This document shows, piece by piece, positions 54,221 through 64,000 of a DNA stretch of 64,000 bases (positions are counted from its first letter, which is position 1; each line of letters opens with the position of its first letter). Source of the DNA: Mesocentrotus franciscanus (Eukaryota > Echinodermata > Echinoidea > Camarodonta > Strongylocentrotidae); assembly GCA_037976565.1 (NCBI GenBank), contig CP137672.1, positions 32,906,843-32,970,842 of the forward strand, read 5' to 3'. The position numbers were made by a program, and so were the translations under genes. Under the pieces are notes generated by a model. The model did not search any database. It was not told the origin of the DNA and saw only the letters and a program-made list of their open reading frames with translations.

Positions 54221-57200
54221 TTAAAACGTGACGGAATTTTCAACCCCATTGCCCTTCGTGAGTTCGTTATCTTGAGCCTTTAACAAGCCGAGAAAACTTG
54301 GGCGGCGTTGTGCTCTCTTATTTCCAGACGACGAGGCTGCACTAGAACAGGACGACGCTCCGCCGACATTCGCGTTCGTGTCCCCGACCTGACTACCCTC
54401 GCTTACACTTGGTGAGGGCGTCCTCACCTGGGGCCATCTTGATCGCTGACTTCCTGTCCCATAGAACCGGTATATCCGGGACCCGAAGGGCCGCCTCGCT
54501 CTCCGAAACTGAGACCGGGTGTTTTGGTAGTAGATTGAGACGAAGTAAATGATTGCGAGGATGAGACCGTGGCAAGGAGCAGTCACAGCCTTTGAGAAAG
54601 AGAGAGAGAGATTCGTAATAAATTCGGTCAAACCATATAGATTAAAACTAATATATGGATCTTTTGTAGTAGCAATTATGAAGAGAGGGAAGAAATTTAA
54701 ATACCAGCCGATAAGTATATCAGCGATGGGGACAAATTTTACATTTATATTAGTTAGGTTTCATTTGTGGAAATTAACAAACAGAAAACAAACTTAATTT
54801 CTGTTTATCAAAAAAATAAGTGATTGAGGGGCTTGTTTGATGGAATTTATTTAATTCGTAATCCAATCTTTACGTTAAACACATCGTAAGAACCGTTAAA
54901 ATAAAATAATTAAAGAGAACAGATGTATTTTTGTTTAATTGTTATTTCATTTGAGCACGGTAAACTTGTGTCAGCCAAAGGCTGTGCTTCAAAAAATCCG
55001 TTTATTCATTGTACATTAAACAATTCCTGTAATGAACCTTATAACACAAAACACGATAGCAACTCCTATCTAGAAAAAAAAAACCAACCTAAGGCAATTT
55101 TAATAGCCTTCTGCGTCACCTATTGAAAATGTACGAACATGATATTACGTAATCCGAACACGATTTCTACACGACATGCAATAGGGTATTGAAATCGCCT
55201 TTGAGTTGTGATCAGATTTGAATACGACTATGCCTACATAGTTAAAACGAGATCATAAAATGGATTTGTCGTTATTTGACAAGATACGGCATCCTTTCTC
55301 CATTTTGCTCATTATTATATTGTTCCACAATAGTTCAGATTATATAAAGGTATGACCACGGCTCGCTAGTGGCTTCAAATGCTTACCCATACATAGAATA
55401 GTGGAGCACAGTTCGATATTTCCACGTTTCCAAGATCAACCGCCAGAACAAGTATCGCAATAATGAAAGCTGAAACACAAATATTAAAACAGTGAAGATT
55501 TGTATTAATCTCTTTAAATTTATTAATTGTTATTTTTTTGTATTTTTTAAACTCTTTACGTCATTTGACTTTATAAATGGATGCTTTTAACTGTATTTGA
55601 TGTGATCAATGCATTCTTGAGCTAACAAGTGTATTACAAAATTGAAATATTCGCCTAGCTATAGAAATTAATACCTATAGATTAAGCGAAAGAGAGGTGT
55701 TGAATACAAAACTAAGGGAAAGGTGTAAGGAATCAAGATAATTATTCAAGAGCACAGCTAGACTATTTTGAATGGGGAGGTATCGGACACAAGTTGCCGA
55801 CAAATTTTCCGATCAGAAAAAAAGGCCATAAATGTTCGTGGCTTTCCCAAACAGATTTTTAAAATACAAAATTTGCGGGAAATTCCATTTTGTTGAGAGA
55901 GGGTCACACCAAAAGCCACCCCTATCTCGGATGAATAAGAAAGAGAAAGAAGAGGAGGAAGATGAGGAAGAAGAGGAGGACGAGGAGGAAGAGGAGGAGG
56001 AGAAAGAGAATAAGAAGAAGAAGAAGAAGGAGAAGAAGAAGAAGAAGGAGAAGAAGAAGAAGAAGAAGAAGGAGAAGGAGAAGAAGAAGAAGAAGAAGAA
56101 GAAGAATGAACTTTTCCTTACTTGGTGTCCAGCAGAAGAAGAAACCGAGTATATACAATGACATCCTCCTGCGAAGCCATCTGATCGTGGTTTGCTCACA
56201 TAAGTCAATAGCTGTGTCTTATAATCATAAACGTACAAAGAGAATAACGTATAAGGTTACATATTGGGAATTGTAATTACAAAGTTGGAATCTTATAACT
56301 AAAAAAACAACTGTATGTTACACACGATTCAGGCTATATTTAGAAGACATCCGATTCTTTTGGGGGAGGGGGGGGGGGTAAAAATTGGTCTATTCCCTGC
56401 ACAAAACTATAATAAAATGAATATTAAAAGAGTAACCATACAAATATGCAACAATTAATTGAACGGATTAAACTTAATAATCTGTAATATGATAATATCA
56501 TATGGACTTCGGATACATTTTGTACCGGAATGTCCATGATTAAAACAAAGGCAATGAAGCATTCTCATGACGCTTTTCTGATAATCACCTAATCAAACTG
56601 ATGAAATGGAAATCAAATCAACTTACTCTGTCGTTTTAATAACTTGGAACATATTCTCCATGATAACGAAAAGAAAATCTGACAAACAAAGTACATAGAA
56701 ATTACAAGTTAAGACAGGATTTCAGAGTTTTAGTTGAACCAACTCTAAGCCTACACACACATTTCATACTGGGACAATTTTCTTAGCCTAGTAGGTAAGG
56801 GATAAAACTGATATTTTTCAGATGAAAACAAAACAACATCAAATAAGAAGTGCTGCATTTGAGTTTTTGATGATGAAGGTTATAAATTCTTGAAATTCTT
56901 CTTTAACAATAATTTTCTAGTAACAACGTCATAAAGAATAATCGAATCACTATTATTCATTGCATTACTTTATTTTATTTTATTAATTCAATAGCTTTCA
57001 ACATTAGCTGCAGTTTACTGTGCCTCTCAACCTGTTATGCAATATCATCGTTATTCCCATTCATTCGGAGGAGTAAATTTATGTTTCTATAATAAATGTA
57101 ATACATGGAATATATTGAAACTAACAATCAAATCATATTTGAACAAACGATTTATTAATAGAAAACTCACCAACATAATTATTACTACGATTACATACGT

Positions 57201-60200
57201 CGCAATGACTAAGATGATGCCGTAATTCTTTAGAAAGCCATTTTCAAATGAAGTTCCCTGTTGGGGGGATGAGAATAATATAGAGAATAGTGGTTATGTT
57301 GAGTAAAGAAACAACGAGTTGGTAACAAATAATCGCTCCTTTCTCTACTTCGGTACTGACCTCATAATTTTTTTACATTTAAACAAGGTATAATAATTTT
57401 ATAGAAATTTCTCATATTAATGTGATAATAGAGAAATCATCGGGGGTAAGGCCAGTAACAGAAAAGTTGCCTCCGGTATTAGATATTAAATTACATTGCA
57501 ATGTCAGTCTAGTTAGATCAATTTGTCGGTACATTTGGTTGCCCCCGGCCCCCTCCCCTCTCTCCCCATGAAAAAGCTTATTGAGTTATTTTACCTGACT
57601 GCCAGGAAAGCAAGGATGATTTTACGTATACACCACAAGGGGACCATATGGCTTTAATTCTTTTAAGAAGGACTTGGAAATTGACGATTATTGTCTCACT
57701 AAAGGGCACTAGCGTATCGACATGGTTTCGAACTAGGAACCTTCGGGTTACGAAACCACTACTCTACCAATGAGCCATCATGCCTTATCTCATGCTAATT
57801 CTTACTAACGTAACATACCTCACTCCTTGGATAGTATATGATAGACGGACATCTGTAAGAAAAACATACATGCATCAATTAATATAATGTATTAGTAATC
57901 CGATCAATGCAGCCTTAAGGGTCGAGGCCAGAAGTGTATTTTCCCCTACATAAACAGTTTTTCCGGCATTTCTAACGTTCATATACAGGATGTATCCTGT
58001 ATTACAAATGATTTTACTTACGTCGACGATCATGTTTAAAGGGTTTCACCTTTCTTTTAAATGGCGGGACATTGAAACCATTTTGGATTAATATTCATTA
58101 CGATAGTAAAAAATATGCGCGTATCCTGTCTTTTTTTAGTACCGTGAAAATCTGCTCAGACTTGCAACGGTCGTATTTTGTTTTCATATACCAGTCAATT
58201 AAAAATAATAATAGAAAACACCACTAAATTTTTGAGAATCTCATCCAAGCCAGTTGGCTACATGCATATCTCTTATTATTTGATAATACCAGCTGTGAAT
58301 ATGACTACAATCATTTAAAGGAGATTGATTTTTGCCCTCATAATTTAATAATTACTTCAAATAACATTCATGAATCCAGAACTAAAGGCAACGTTAAACG
58401 CACCCTATGGCATGGTCGTCATAGATTTTCGTGAATCAATTTAAACTATTTTAAACATATACGATTAAATTCATTTCGATTATGAACATATAATCCGATT
58501 TTAGCTTGAATTGGAAATATCGAACGCATGGACCCCCTCAAAGGTCGAGCAAATATTATTTAGGTATTTTGAGAGTTGGGTCAATATTTGAATAAGATCT
58601 GAATATACGTACAATAAACAGAGTTGTATTTTCACAGGCTTCGCTAGCACAGCAACTGTGACTGGTGTCAACAGTAGAGGGGGTAAAACCCTGTTTGATA
58701 AAATAGGTTGCAAAAGAAATACTATCTCATTAATTTGATATGCATATCCGAAAATAAATAAGCCTGCAATTTCAAATTTCCATTCATGCACAAAGTGATG
58801 AAATTGAGAGACAGGTGACAGAGAACGTTCTCAGCAAGGTCCGAAACGTTCTATAATGTCTGAACATTTCATGACCATTTCATGGGAACGCATTATGTTT
58901 ACTGGAATATTACTCCACAAATTTAAGTACATTTTAGGCACAGTCATGAAGTGAAGATATTTGGTTGACAGGGAGACGAAAACTATGTCGTACTAGTGTT
59001 TGCCATTCCCTCTCAATATTGATTTTGCTCTTGGATGTTATGATCTAGACATTCCCCAAACAGTAGGCAAATCTGCAAACAATGTCTCAACGTTGTTCTG
59101 AATAAATAGTGTATAGGCAGTATCAGTGTTTTTTTAGTGTTAGGAGTGACTTGTTGCATCAATTTGAATATTGACAGAAAAGATTTAAAAGTTCGCCAGA
59201 CAAGGGGATTCATGTACTCCTCGATAAATCAAATTCATAAATGAAATAAAATACAATAGTTTGATCATCGTTTCTTTTAATTATCATTTTTATTTTTCAG
59301 TTTTACTTAGAAACCATGCGTTTTTCAATGATAATGATAGGTCTAAATTAATCAAAAGAACATAAGTTTAATAGGCACCTAAAATATTAATTTTATAATG
59401 GAATCGGTGAAAACATGTGCAAGGAATGATAGAGTTGGAGAGAGTTGTGTCTAAAATGTGAGCAAAACTTACCACGACAGCACATAAGAAAGTCTTAACG
59501 TTCTCTTCATTGTATTATGGGTCTGCAAAAATAAAAACAAAAAATGGGTTGGATCTGTCATAGTCTTACGCGTGAATGTGGAAAAGATGTCTTAGTTGAG
59601 CGAAGAGTTTTAATACACGACGGAGGGTTCATAAGACCAAAGGTCCAGGAGACATGTGAGACATCATGAAAATTCTGATATCCAATGTGAAGACTTACAA
59701 AATCAATGATGTTTGTCTCTTGGACTCTTGGACAACCGGTCGAAACGTCCAAGAGATTGTAGACAAACGTAACCGAAGGTGTACATGATCGAACTTTTCT
59801 ATATTGTCGGTGGCATACCGAACATGCCGGAGGGGAAGGAGCATGCGTTGAGTGAGCCACAAGAAAGGGCCTAACAAAGTTCACAGAAAAGTAGGAATAG
59901 AGAATACTTTCTCGCTAATATTTTCGCCGGATCTCATTTGATTTCGTGCCCAAATGTATGGAGGGTAAAATGCTTCATAAATTGTGTTTTATGGGGTTAA
60001 CAGAGCGAACAAATATAACGTTCAGTCCCTAAAATTGCTTGTCTACGTCAGAATATTTTAAGAATTTGCGTCCTAAATCCAGGACGTCAAAAAATATTTC
60101 AATAAAGTGATATAATATAATATCTTATAAAACTAGGTTTGAAAAACTAATTTGTCTTGCACTTTTTGCGAACGGACAGAGTGTTTGTTAAGGTATACGT

Positions 60201-61068
60201 TTTCAGTTTTTATAAGTTGGGTGTGGTCCCACAAATACCCTAGCTCTGTTGGACCTTGGACCTTAAGAACTTTAAGTTAATAGGCCTGTGGCCAAAAATC
60301 TGAAATGCCGGCATGCGTTACAAATTCTGCTCGTATATTCTCTGTTGATGACCTATGGCTTACCCGATTAGATATGTAATACACGTTTATTAGGTAAACA
60401 ATCAATTACATTTGTGTAGATTAAAATAATAAAGAGCTTACAAAGTTATTTTTGCGATGATAATCAATGAGATTAATGATTTAAGTAGGCATTCAAGCAT
60501 TATTGACTCTCATGACTTTGCACGTAGGTTCTTTATCTTGGAAAGATGGTTCACCCAGTGAAATGTGAAAAGCCGTTATCAGATTTGAGATAAAAAGTTT
60601 TATACCAAGCATATATTTAAAGCTTTTATTGCGATGAATATACAAGCGATCAATGATATCAATAGCCACGTAGCAGGAGTGTCACCCAAGTGGTACAAGG
60701 GGAAGAAACTCCTTCCCTTATAAGTACGGGATCCATTATTGTCCATCCCATGCAGCGTATATGCTTTGCTATCAATACGTTGTCACTCCTATCCTGAGCA
60801 CGAATTGACGCTCTCGACCTGCCATACCTATATGGCATGTACATGGATAGTGTGATGTTGATAATACAGAGAACTTTGATCATATTATCGCTAGACTTTT
60901 ATCAACTAAGATGCAGATGATCTGTCAGGCTACAAACAAACCTCTTCAATAATAAAAACAAACACTCATCACATCTAATGTCAACTTTGTGCTTATTCAC
61001 TTTTGACAATCTGGGTCAAGACATTGTACTCCACGGTATCCCTTCACTCATTAATAATATTAATATTG

Positions 61069-61111
<43 letters not shown>

Positions 61112-63340
61112 CAACAACAACAATTATAATAATGTCCTGGGTGAACATAGCGCTTGATCCATCGACGATGTCTCTAAGCGCCTTACATATTTAATATTAC
61201 CCCGGTCATCGGATTCAGGCTTGCCCCGCACACAATGTATTTATGCACATTCTCCACTCCCTGGAGCGCATTCCAGCCAGGCGCCATTTACTGACGCTCA
61301 CAATGCTGAACAAATTGCTATGACTTTTGCATCCTACCGGAAACCTATTTAACCACTGGGTGGAGAGTGGCAAATGTGGATCAATATCTTGCCAAAGAAA
61401 CGTAAGTGCCAGGTTGAGAGTCGAGTGAATGAACCCTCGACCGCTGTTACTCCACTCAACTCACCTCTGTCTGAAATTCCTCAGACATGCTTTGTTTATT
61501 CCTCAGTCGGACGTAGTCTACTATTGTATAATTTGCAGTCAGATTGAACGAGACTAGGTAAAACAACTATGGAAAAAAATAAATGAAAAATAATGAAATA
61601 TAACGATAAAATTAAAGTAATAATAAAATCAATTATTTAAAATAAGTTATGAAACCTTGTGCGAAACGGATATAATATTTTTACTTTATGCTCATTCTTA
61701 ACTAAGGCCAAGTAAGATTGATTCCTATTTTCTAATCTGGATTTTCCTAAAAGAGGAGGGGGTTCCACGATATTTGATATTTGATATTTTTCTGTACTTA
61801 TAAATGCTATTGGATCAAATTGTGTGAATCCAAATTTCATGAGTACATACACTACAGAGACTTAATGCAAGGTGAAATGATATTAATATCGATGATTTTT
61901 GTTGACTCCATTAACTTGATGTCCTCAGATTTATATTTATTTGATTTCAGAACAAACAAAATATCAAATAAAAAAAAATTTGAGGGGGGCCGAAAAACAT
62001 GAAGGAGGAGAGGGGGGATTAAAAGCAACATGTAGAAATTGTTTTAATTTGGCCTTACCTCTTCAAGTGTAATAAGATAAGTAGCGATGTTTCTTTGCGA
62101 TGTAAACATATAGAGACTTGATATCATTATAAGGCATATGCAGAACCCTGTGTTGGCGATGGATAGATGCACTAGAGGTCGAACCTGTAATAAGAAAACC
62201 ATATATGATAATATATGGTGAGTAAAGAATGTCAGGGAGATAGATAGAGGGGAGGAAGAAAGAGAGAGAGAGAGAGAGAGAGATAGTGAGAGGGGGAGAG
62301 GTATTTATATTAGATCGGCATCACCTTGCCAGGCGAAATATGTATATGAGTGATAAGGGGGGGCAGAGAGAGACAGAGAGAGAGATGAAGAGAACGAGAG
62401 GAGAGCCTACTCAAAAGAAAGAGAGAATGAAAGAGAACAATAAAGATAGGAACTTCAAGATATCTCGCACGTGATATATGTTGATACAAATGGAGCAATA
62501 TGACGATGTATTCAACAAGTTTAATTCCAATTTCTTTTTCTGAACGAAAATTAAAGATCGTTTTTAAATCCTACCTCTAAAGTAAAGTAGAGTCTCTTTA
62601 CCACGGCATGTCCAATGATAGCAAGAACAGCGATCAAACTTACGATTCCAAAACCAAACCAGATCTGGAATATCTGTTGTCATGAAGAAGAAGAAGAAGA
62701 AGAAGAAGAAGAAGAAGAAGAAGAAGAAGAAGAAGAAGAAGAAGAAGAAGAAGAAGAAGAAGAAGAAGAAGAAGAAGAAGAAGAAGAAGAAGAAGAAGAA
62801 GAAGAAGAAGAAGGAAAGAAGAAGAAGAAGGAGGAGAAGAAGAAGAAGAAGAAGAAGGGGAAGAAGAAGAAGAAGAAAAAGAAGAAGAAGAAGAAGAAGA
62901 AGAAGAAGAAGAAGAAGAAGAAGAAGAAGAAGAAAAAGGAGGAGAAGAAAGAGAAGAGGAAGAAGAAGAAGAAGAAGAAGAAGAAGAAGAAGAAGAAGAA
63001 GAAGAGAAAACTCATCATTTGATATTATTCTTTTTGATTGTCCCACAAAACAATTTTCATGTAGAAATGACTTCCTATTGTGTTTTCATGAAACGGATTA
63101 ATCAAGGTACACAATAAAGTAACATAGGAATTAGTGTTAGTATTGTAGGTCATACGATTCTTTATCATCTTCTTTTTAGTTGACCGCCACAATCAATTGA
63201 GTTCGATAATCATTTACCTGCTCTGGTGCCACCAAATATTTAAAAATACTTTTTAGTAAAACGCTAAAGAGGTTGAACCGTTCATAGAACTGTTTTGAAA
63301 TATTGGAATCGTACACCAGTGACGTGCAGAGGTCTGATCC
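54221..63340 (-). CDS. Seven-transmembrane receptor-like gene, eleven exons seen, 5' end missing
   Basis: Minus-strand exons: 63218-63340 (ectodomain), 62575-62673 (TM1, FQIWFGFGIVSLIAVLAIIG), 62059-62184 (TM2, VRPLVHLSIANTGFCICLIM), 61465-61566 (TM3), 59473-59522, 57819-57852 (CPSIIYYPRSE), 57171-57257 (TM5, YGIILVIATYVIVVIIML), 56627-56678 (ENMFQVIKTTE), 56122-56168 (TM6, MSLYILGFFFCWTP), 55387-55469 (FIIAILVLAVDLG and NCAPLFYVW) and 54221-54589 (TM7, CHGLILAIIYFVSIYYQN, then an Arg/Ser/Pro-rich tail ending NSVTF). The F--CW-P motif and overall plan are those of class A GPCR-like proteins. The short exons and EVRPL-like TM2 recall TMEM116, but that is a weak identification. All borders are GT-AG. 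Phases agree except at two joins: an exon carrying TM4 is missing between 57852 and 59473, and the join 57171/56678 is off by one base (micro-exon or indel). The start codon and signal region lie outside or were not found. Confidence 0.75.
55084..55215. repeat. Dispersed MITE-like repeat fragment (7TM intron)
   Basis: CCAACCTAAGGCAATTTTAA, TAGCC...CACCTATTGAAAATGT, TTACGTAATCCGAACACGAT, then TATTGAAATCGCC. Same family as 1930-2060 and 6485-6600. It lies just outside the duplication limit, in the last intron of the 7TM gene. Confidence 0.5.
55940..56106. repeat. (GAA/GAG)n tract abutting a splice donor
   Basis: Purine-only triplets on the plus strand. On the gene strand the TM6 exon ends at 56122 and GTAAGGAAAAG is followed at once by (TTC)n. 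Coding-looking Lys/Glu or Leu/Ser runs here are artefacts. Confidence 0.95.
57664..57786 (-). mobile_element. tRNA-like SINE head (7TM intron)
   Basis: Minus strand: ATGGCTCATTGGTAGAGTAG (A box), GTAACCCGAAGG, CTAGTTCGAAACCATG (B box), then a short unrelated body. The acceptor-stem ends do not pair, and no mature tRNA fold is complete, so it is tRNA-derived rather than a tRNA gene. Confidence 0.6.
57853..59472. other. 7TM gene intron region, TM4 exon expected but not found
   Basis: Between the phase-2 exon end at 59473 and the phase-2 start at 57852 at least one exon carrying TM4 should exist. I saw no acceptor/donor pair that I could defend. A donor-like CGAC|GTAAGT (minus) lies at about 58025. 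No repeats of note. Confidence 0.4.
59523..61464. other. 7TM gene intron, mostly unannotated
   Basis: Apart from the SINE at its left-hand (3') start and an (AAT)n/(AAC)n tract at 61060-61125, no gene or recognisable repeat was seen. Flanking exons join directly in phase 0. Confidence 0.5.
61120..61460 (-). mobile_element. tRNA-derived SINE, longer variant (7TM intron)
   Basis: Minus strand: a degraded head with GAGGGTTCATTCACTCGACT, then TCCACATTTGCCACTCTCCA with CCCAGTGG, and a longer body with GGCGCCTGGCTGGAATGCGC and AAGCGCTATG, ending in an (ATT)n tail at 61060-61125. It shares the core of the other SINEs but has a different 3' body. Confidence 0.65.
62225..62290. repeat. (GA)n simple repeat
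   Basis: GAGAGA tract in the intron between the TM1 and TM2 exons, with more GA-rich sequence to about 62430. Confidence 0.85.
62683..63008. repeat. Long (GAA)n tract next to a splice acceptor
   Basis: About 325 bases of nearly pure GAA with some GGA/GAAA variants. On the gene strand this is (TTC)n that runs into CATGACAACAG, the acceptor of the TM1 exon at 62673, so the repeat supplies its pyrimidine tract. Confidence 0.97.
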
Positions 63341-64000
63341 CTGAAAATCAACAATCCAATTTCATAAAGAAAATTTGACAGCGAGGTACCGTAACAATCT
63401 AACTTTGTCATCTAAATACGAAAAAAAGGAAAAATATGAACAGAGCACTTCATTATCCGAATACGAGAAAGCATATGTTCAAATATGAAGTGGTGGTCGC
63501 CCGAATAATTTTAAATGTTAATTAACAATTTCTCGGCCCGAGGCTTATATGTCTGGAATGCTTTTAGAAGATACAGGATTAAGCAGCGATCTTCTGTGAC
63601 ACGCTTTTCACAATATATGAGATCAAAATAAGTTTGTTTTCCCCCTCAGCAAAATATTAGTCACTTTTGTCACATGCACATGTATGCAAACTGGCCTTTT
63701 AGTGAAAAACGAGCAACGTGAAGAAAATGTTGATGTCCGACCAACTTTAGGCAATTTTTATGCCCAACTTGAGTATTATTTTTTTCCAAATGACGATCAC
63801 CTTACACTAAAAATTGAGCAAAATTCACCTGATTTGGGCATAATTATAACTGTCCAAATATTCGTCGGACACAGAAATATACTCATGTTATAGCCAAAAT
63901 TTCTCCCACTTTTATTTTAGAGTGTGCAGCAGTTACTTGCCATCTCCCTATCGCTCTCTGTAATGTTGCAAGGCCGAAACCACAGATCACTTTCAAGTGG
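63341..64000. other. Right end of window, no gene seen
   Basis: Upstream (minus sense) of the first recognised 7TM exon. No start-codon exon with a signal peptide could be identified. It should lie here or beyond the window. Confidence 0.4.

Larger units (their letters stand above)
33790..54770. repeat. Tandem segmental duplication, copy 2
   Basis: Direct-repeat partner of 16285-32540, enlarged by six or more private insertions. The right limit is at TTTCATTTGTGG (about 54770), inside the last intron of the 7TM gene. The left limit is at AGCTGAGGGAATGGGCCCC (about 33792). Confidence 0.93.

Noticed and set aside
55813..56238. Lys/Glu-rich and Leu-rich open frames near 56000
   Set aside because: Generated by the GAA/GAG tract. 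The real coding piece is the 47-base TM6 exon at 56122-56168.
57590..57690. Possible extra 7TM exon ending CAG|GTAAAA on the minus strand
   Set aside because: No convincing acceptor, and the flanking exons at 57819-57852 and 57171-57257 already join in phase.
62615..63046. Poly-Glu, poly-Lys, poly-Phe and poly-Ser open frames
   Set aside because: Products of the (GAA)n tract read in six frames. Only the short TM1 exon beside it is coding.

Overview
ORGANISM. This is animal nuclear DNA. Genes are split by GT-AG introns, and roughly two thirds of the sequence is A+T. It is crowded with short inverted-repeat transposons, tRNA-derived SINEs, non-LTR retrotransposon fragments and microsatellites. 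An intact animal-type GH9 cellulase, a Dispatched-family Hedgehog-release protein and a TMEM45-family relic fit a marine invertebrate. An echinoderm such as a sea urchin is my best guess, but this is inference; a hemichordate or mollusc is not excluded. LAYOUT. 1681-11789 (minus): an apparently intact 8-exon GH9 endo-beta-1,4-glucanase gene whose exons add up to exactly 450 codons, with a dead CR1/jockey-like LINE in intron 2. 12250-14430: nothing recognisable. 14843-15483 (plus): a TMEM45-like relic interrupted by a MITE. About 16285-32540 and 33790-54770: the two copies of a large tandem segmental duplication. Each carries a Dispatched-like gene (plus strand) followed by the last exon of a convergent seven-transmembrane receptor gene (minus strand). 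54221-63340 (minus): the rest of that 7TM gene, found as eleven exons. GENE STATE. Dispatched copy 1 (20075-28308) has four exons and one frameshift, a missing T in a T-run. Copy 2 (34659-42705) carries at least six disabling changes and is a pseudogene. The 7TM terminal exon is intact in copy 2, where it joins its gene in phase. In copy 1 (31977-32360) it is an orphan with a stop and a frameshift. The duplication therefore broke inside the last intron of the 7TM gene. MOBILE DNA. The two copies act as each other's empty site, so insertions can be delimited well. Copy 1 received two foldback elements (17057-19595, 24073-25600), an 862-bp TIR element (20341-21202), a SINE and LINE fragments. 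Copy 2 received a 'CGTAA' repeat TIR element (35455-36337), a hAT-like element with 8-bp target duplication and internal minisatellite (37041-38522), a SINE, an L1/Tx1-type LINE (42738-45722), a CR1-like fragment (45975-47148), a TIR element (48636-49987) and a 2.5-kb TIR element filled by a polypurine minisatellite (50238-52756). Almost all large insertions are private to one copy, so most transposition came after the duplication. FUNCTION. The genes do not form a pathway: secreted cellulose digestion, lipid-linked morphogen release and an orphan receptor are simply neighbours. No operon, CRISPR array, rRNA or free-standing tRNA gene was seen.
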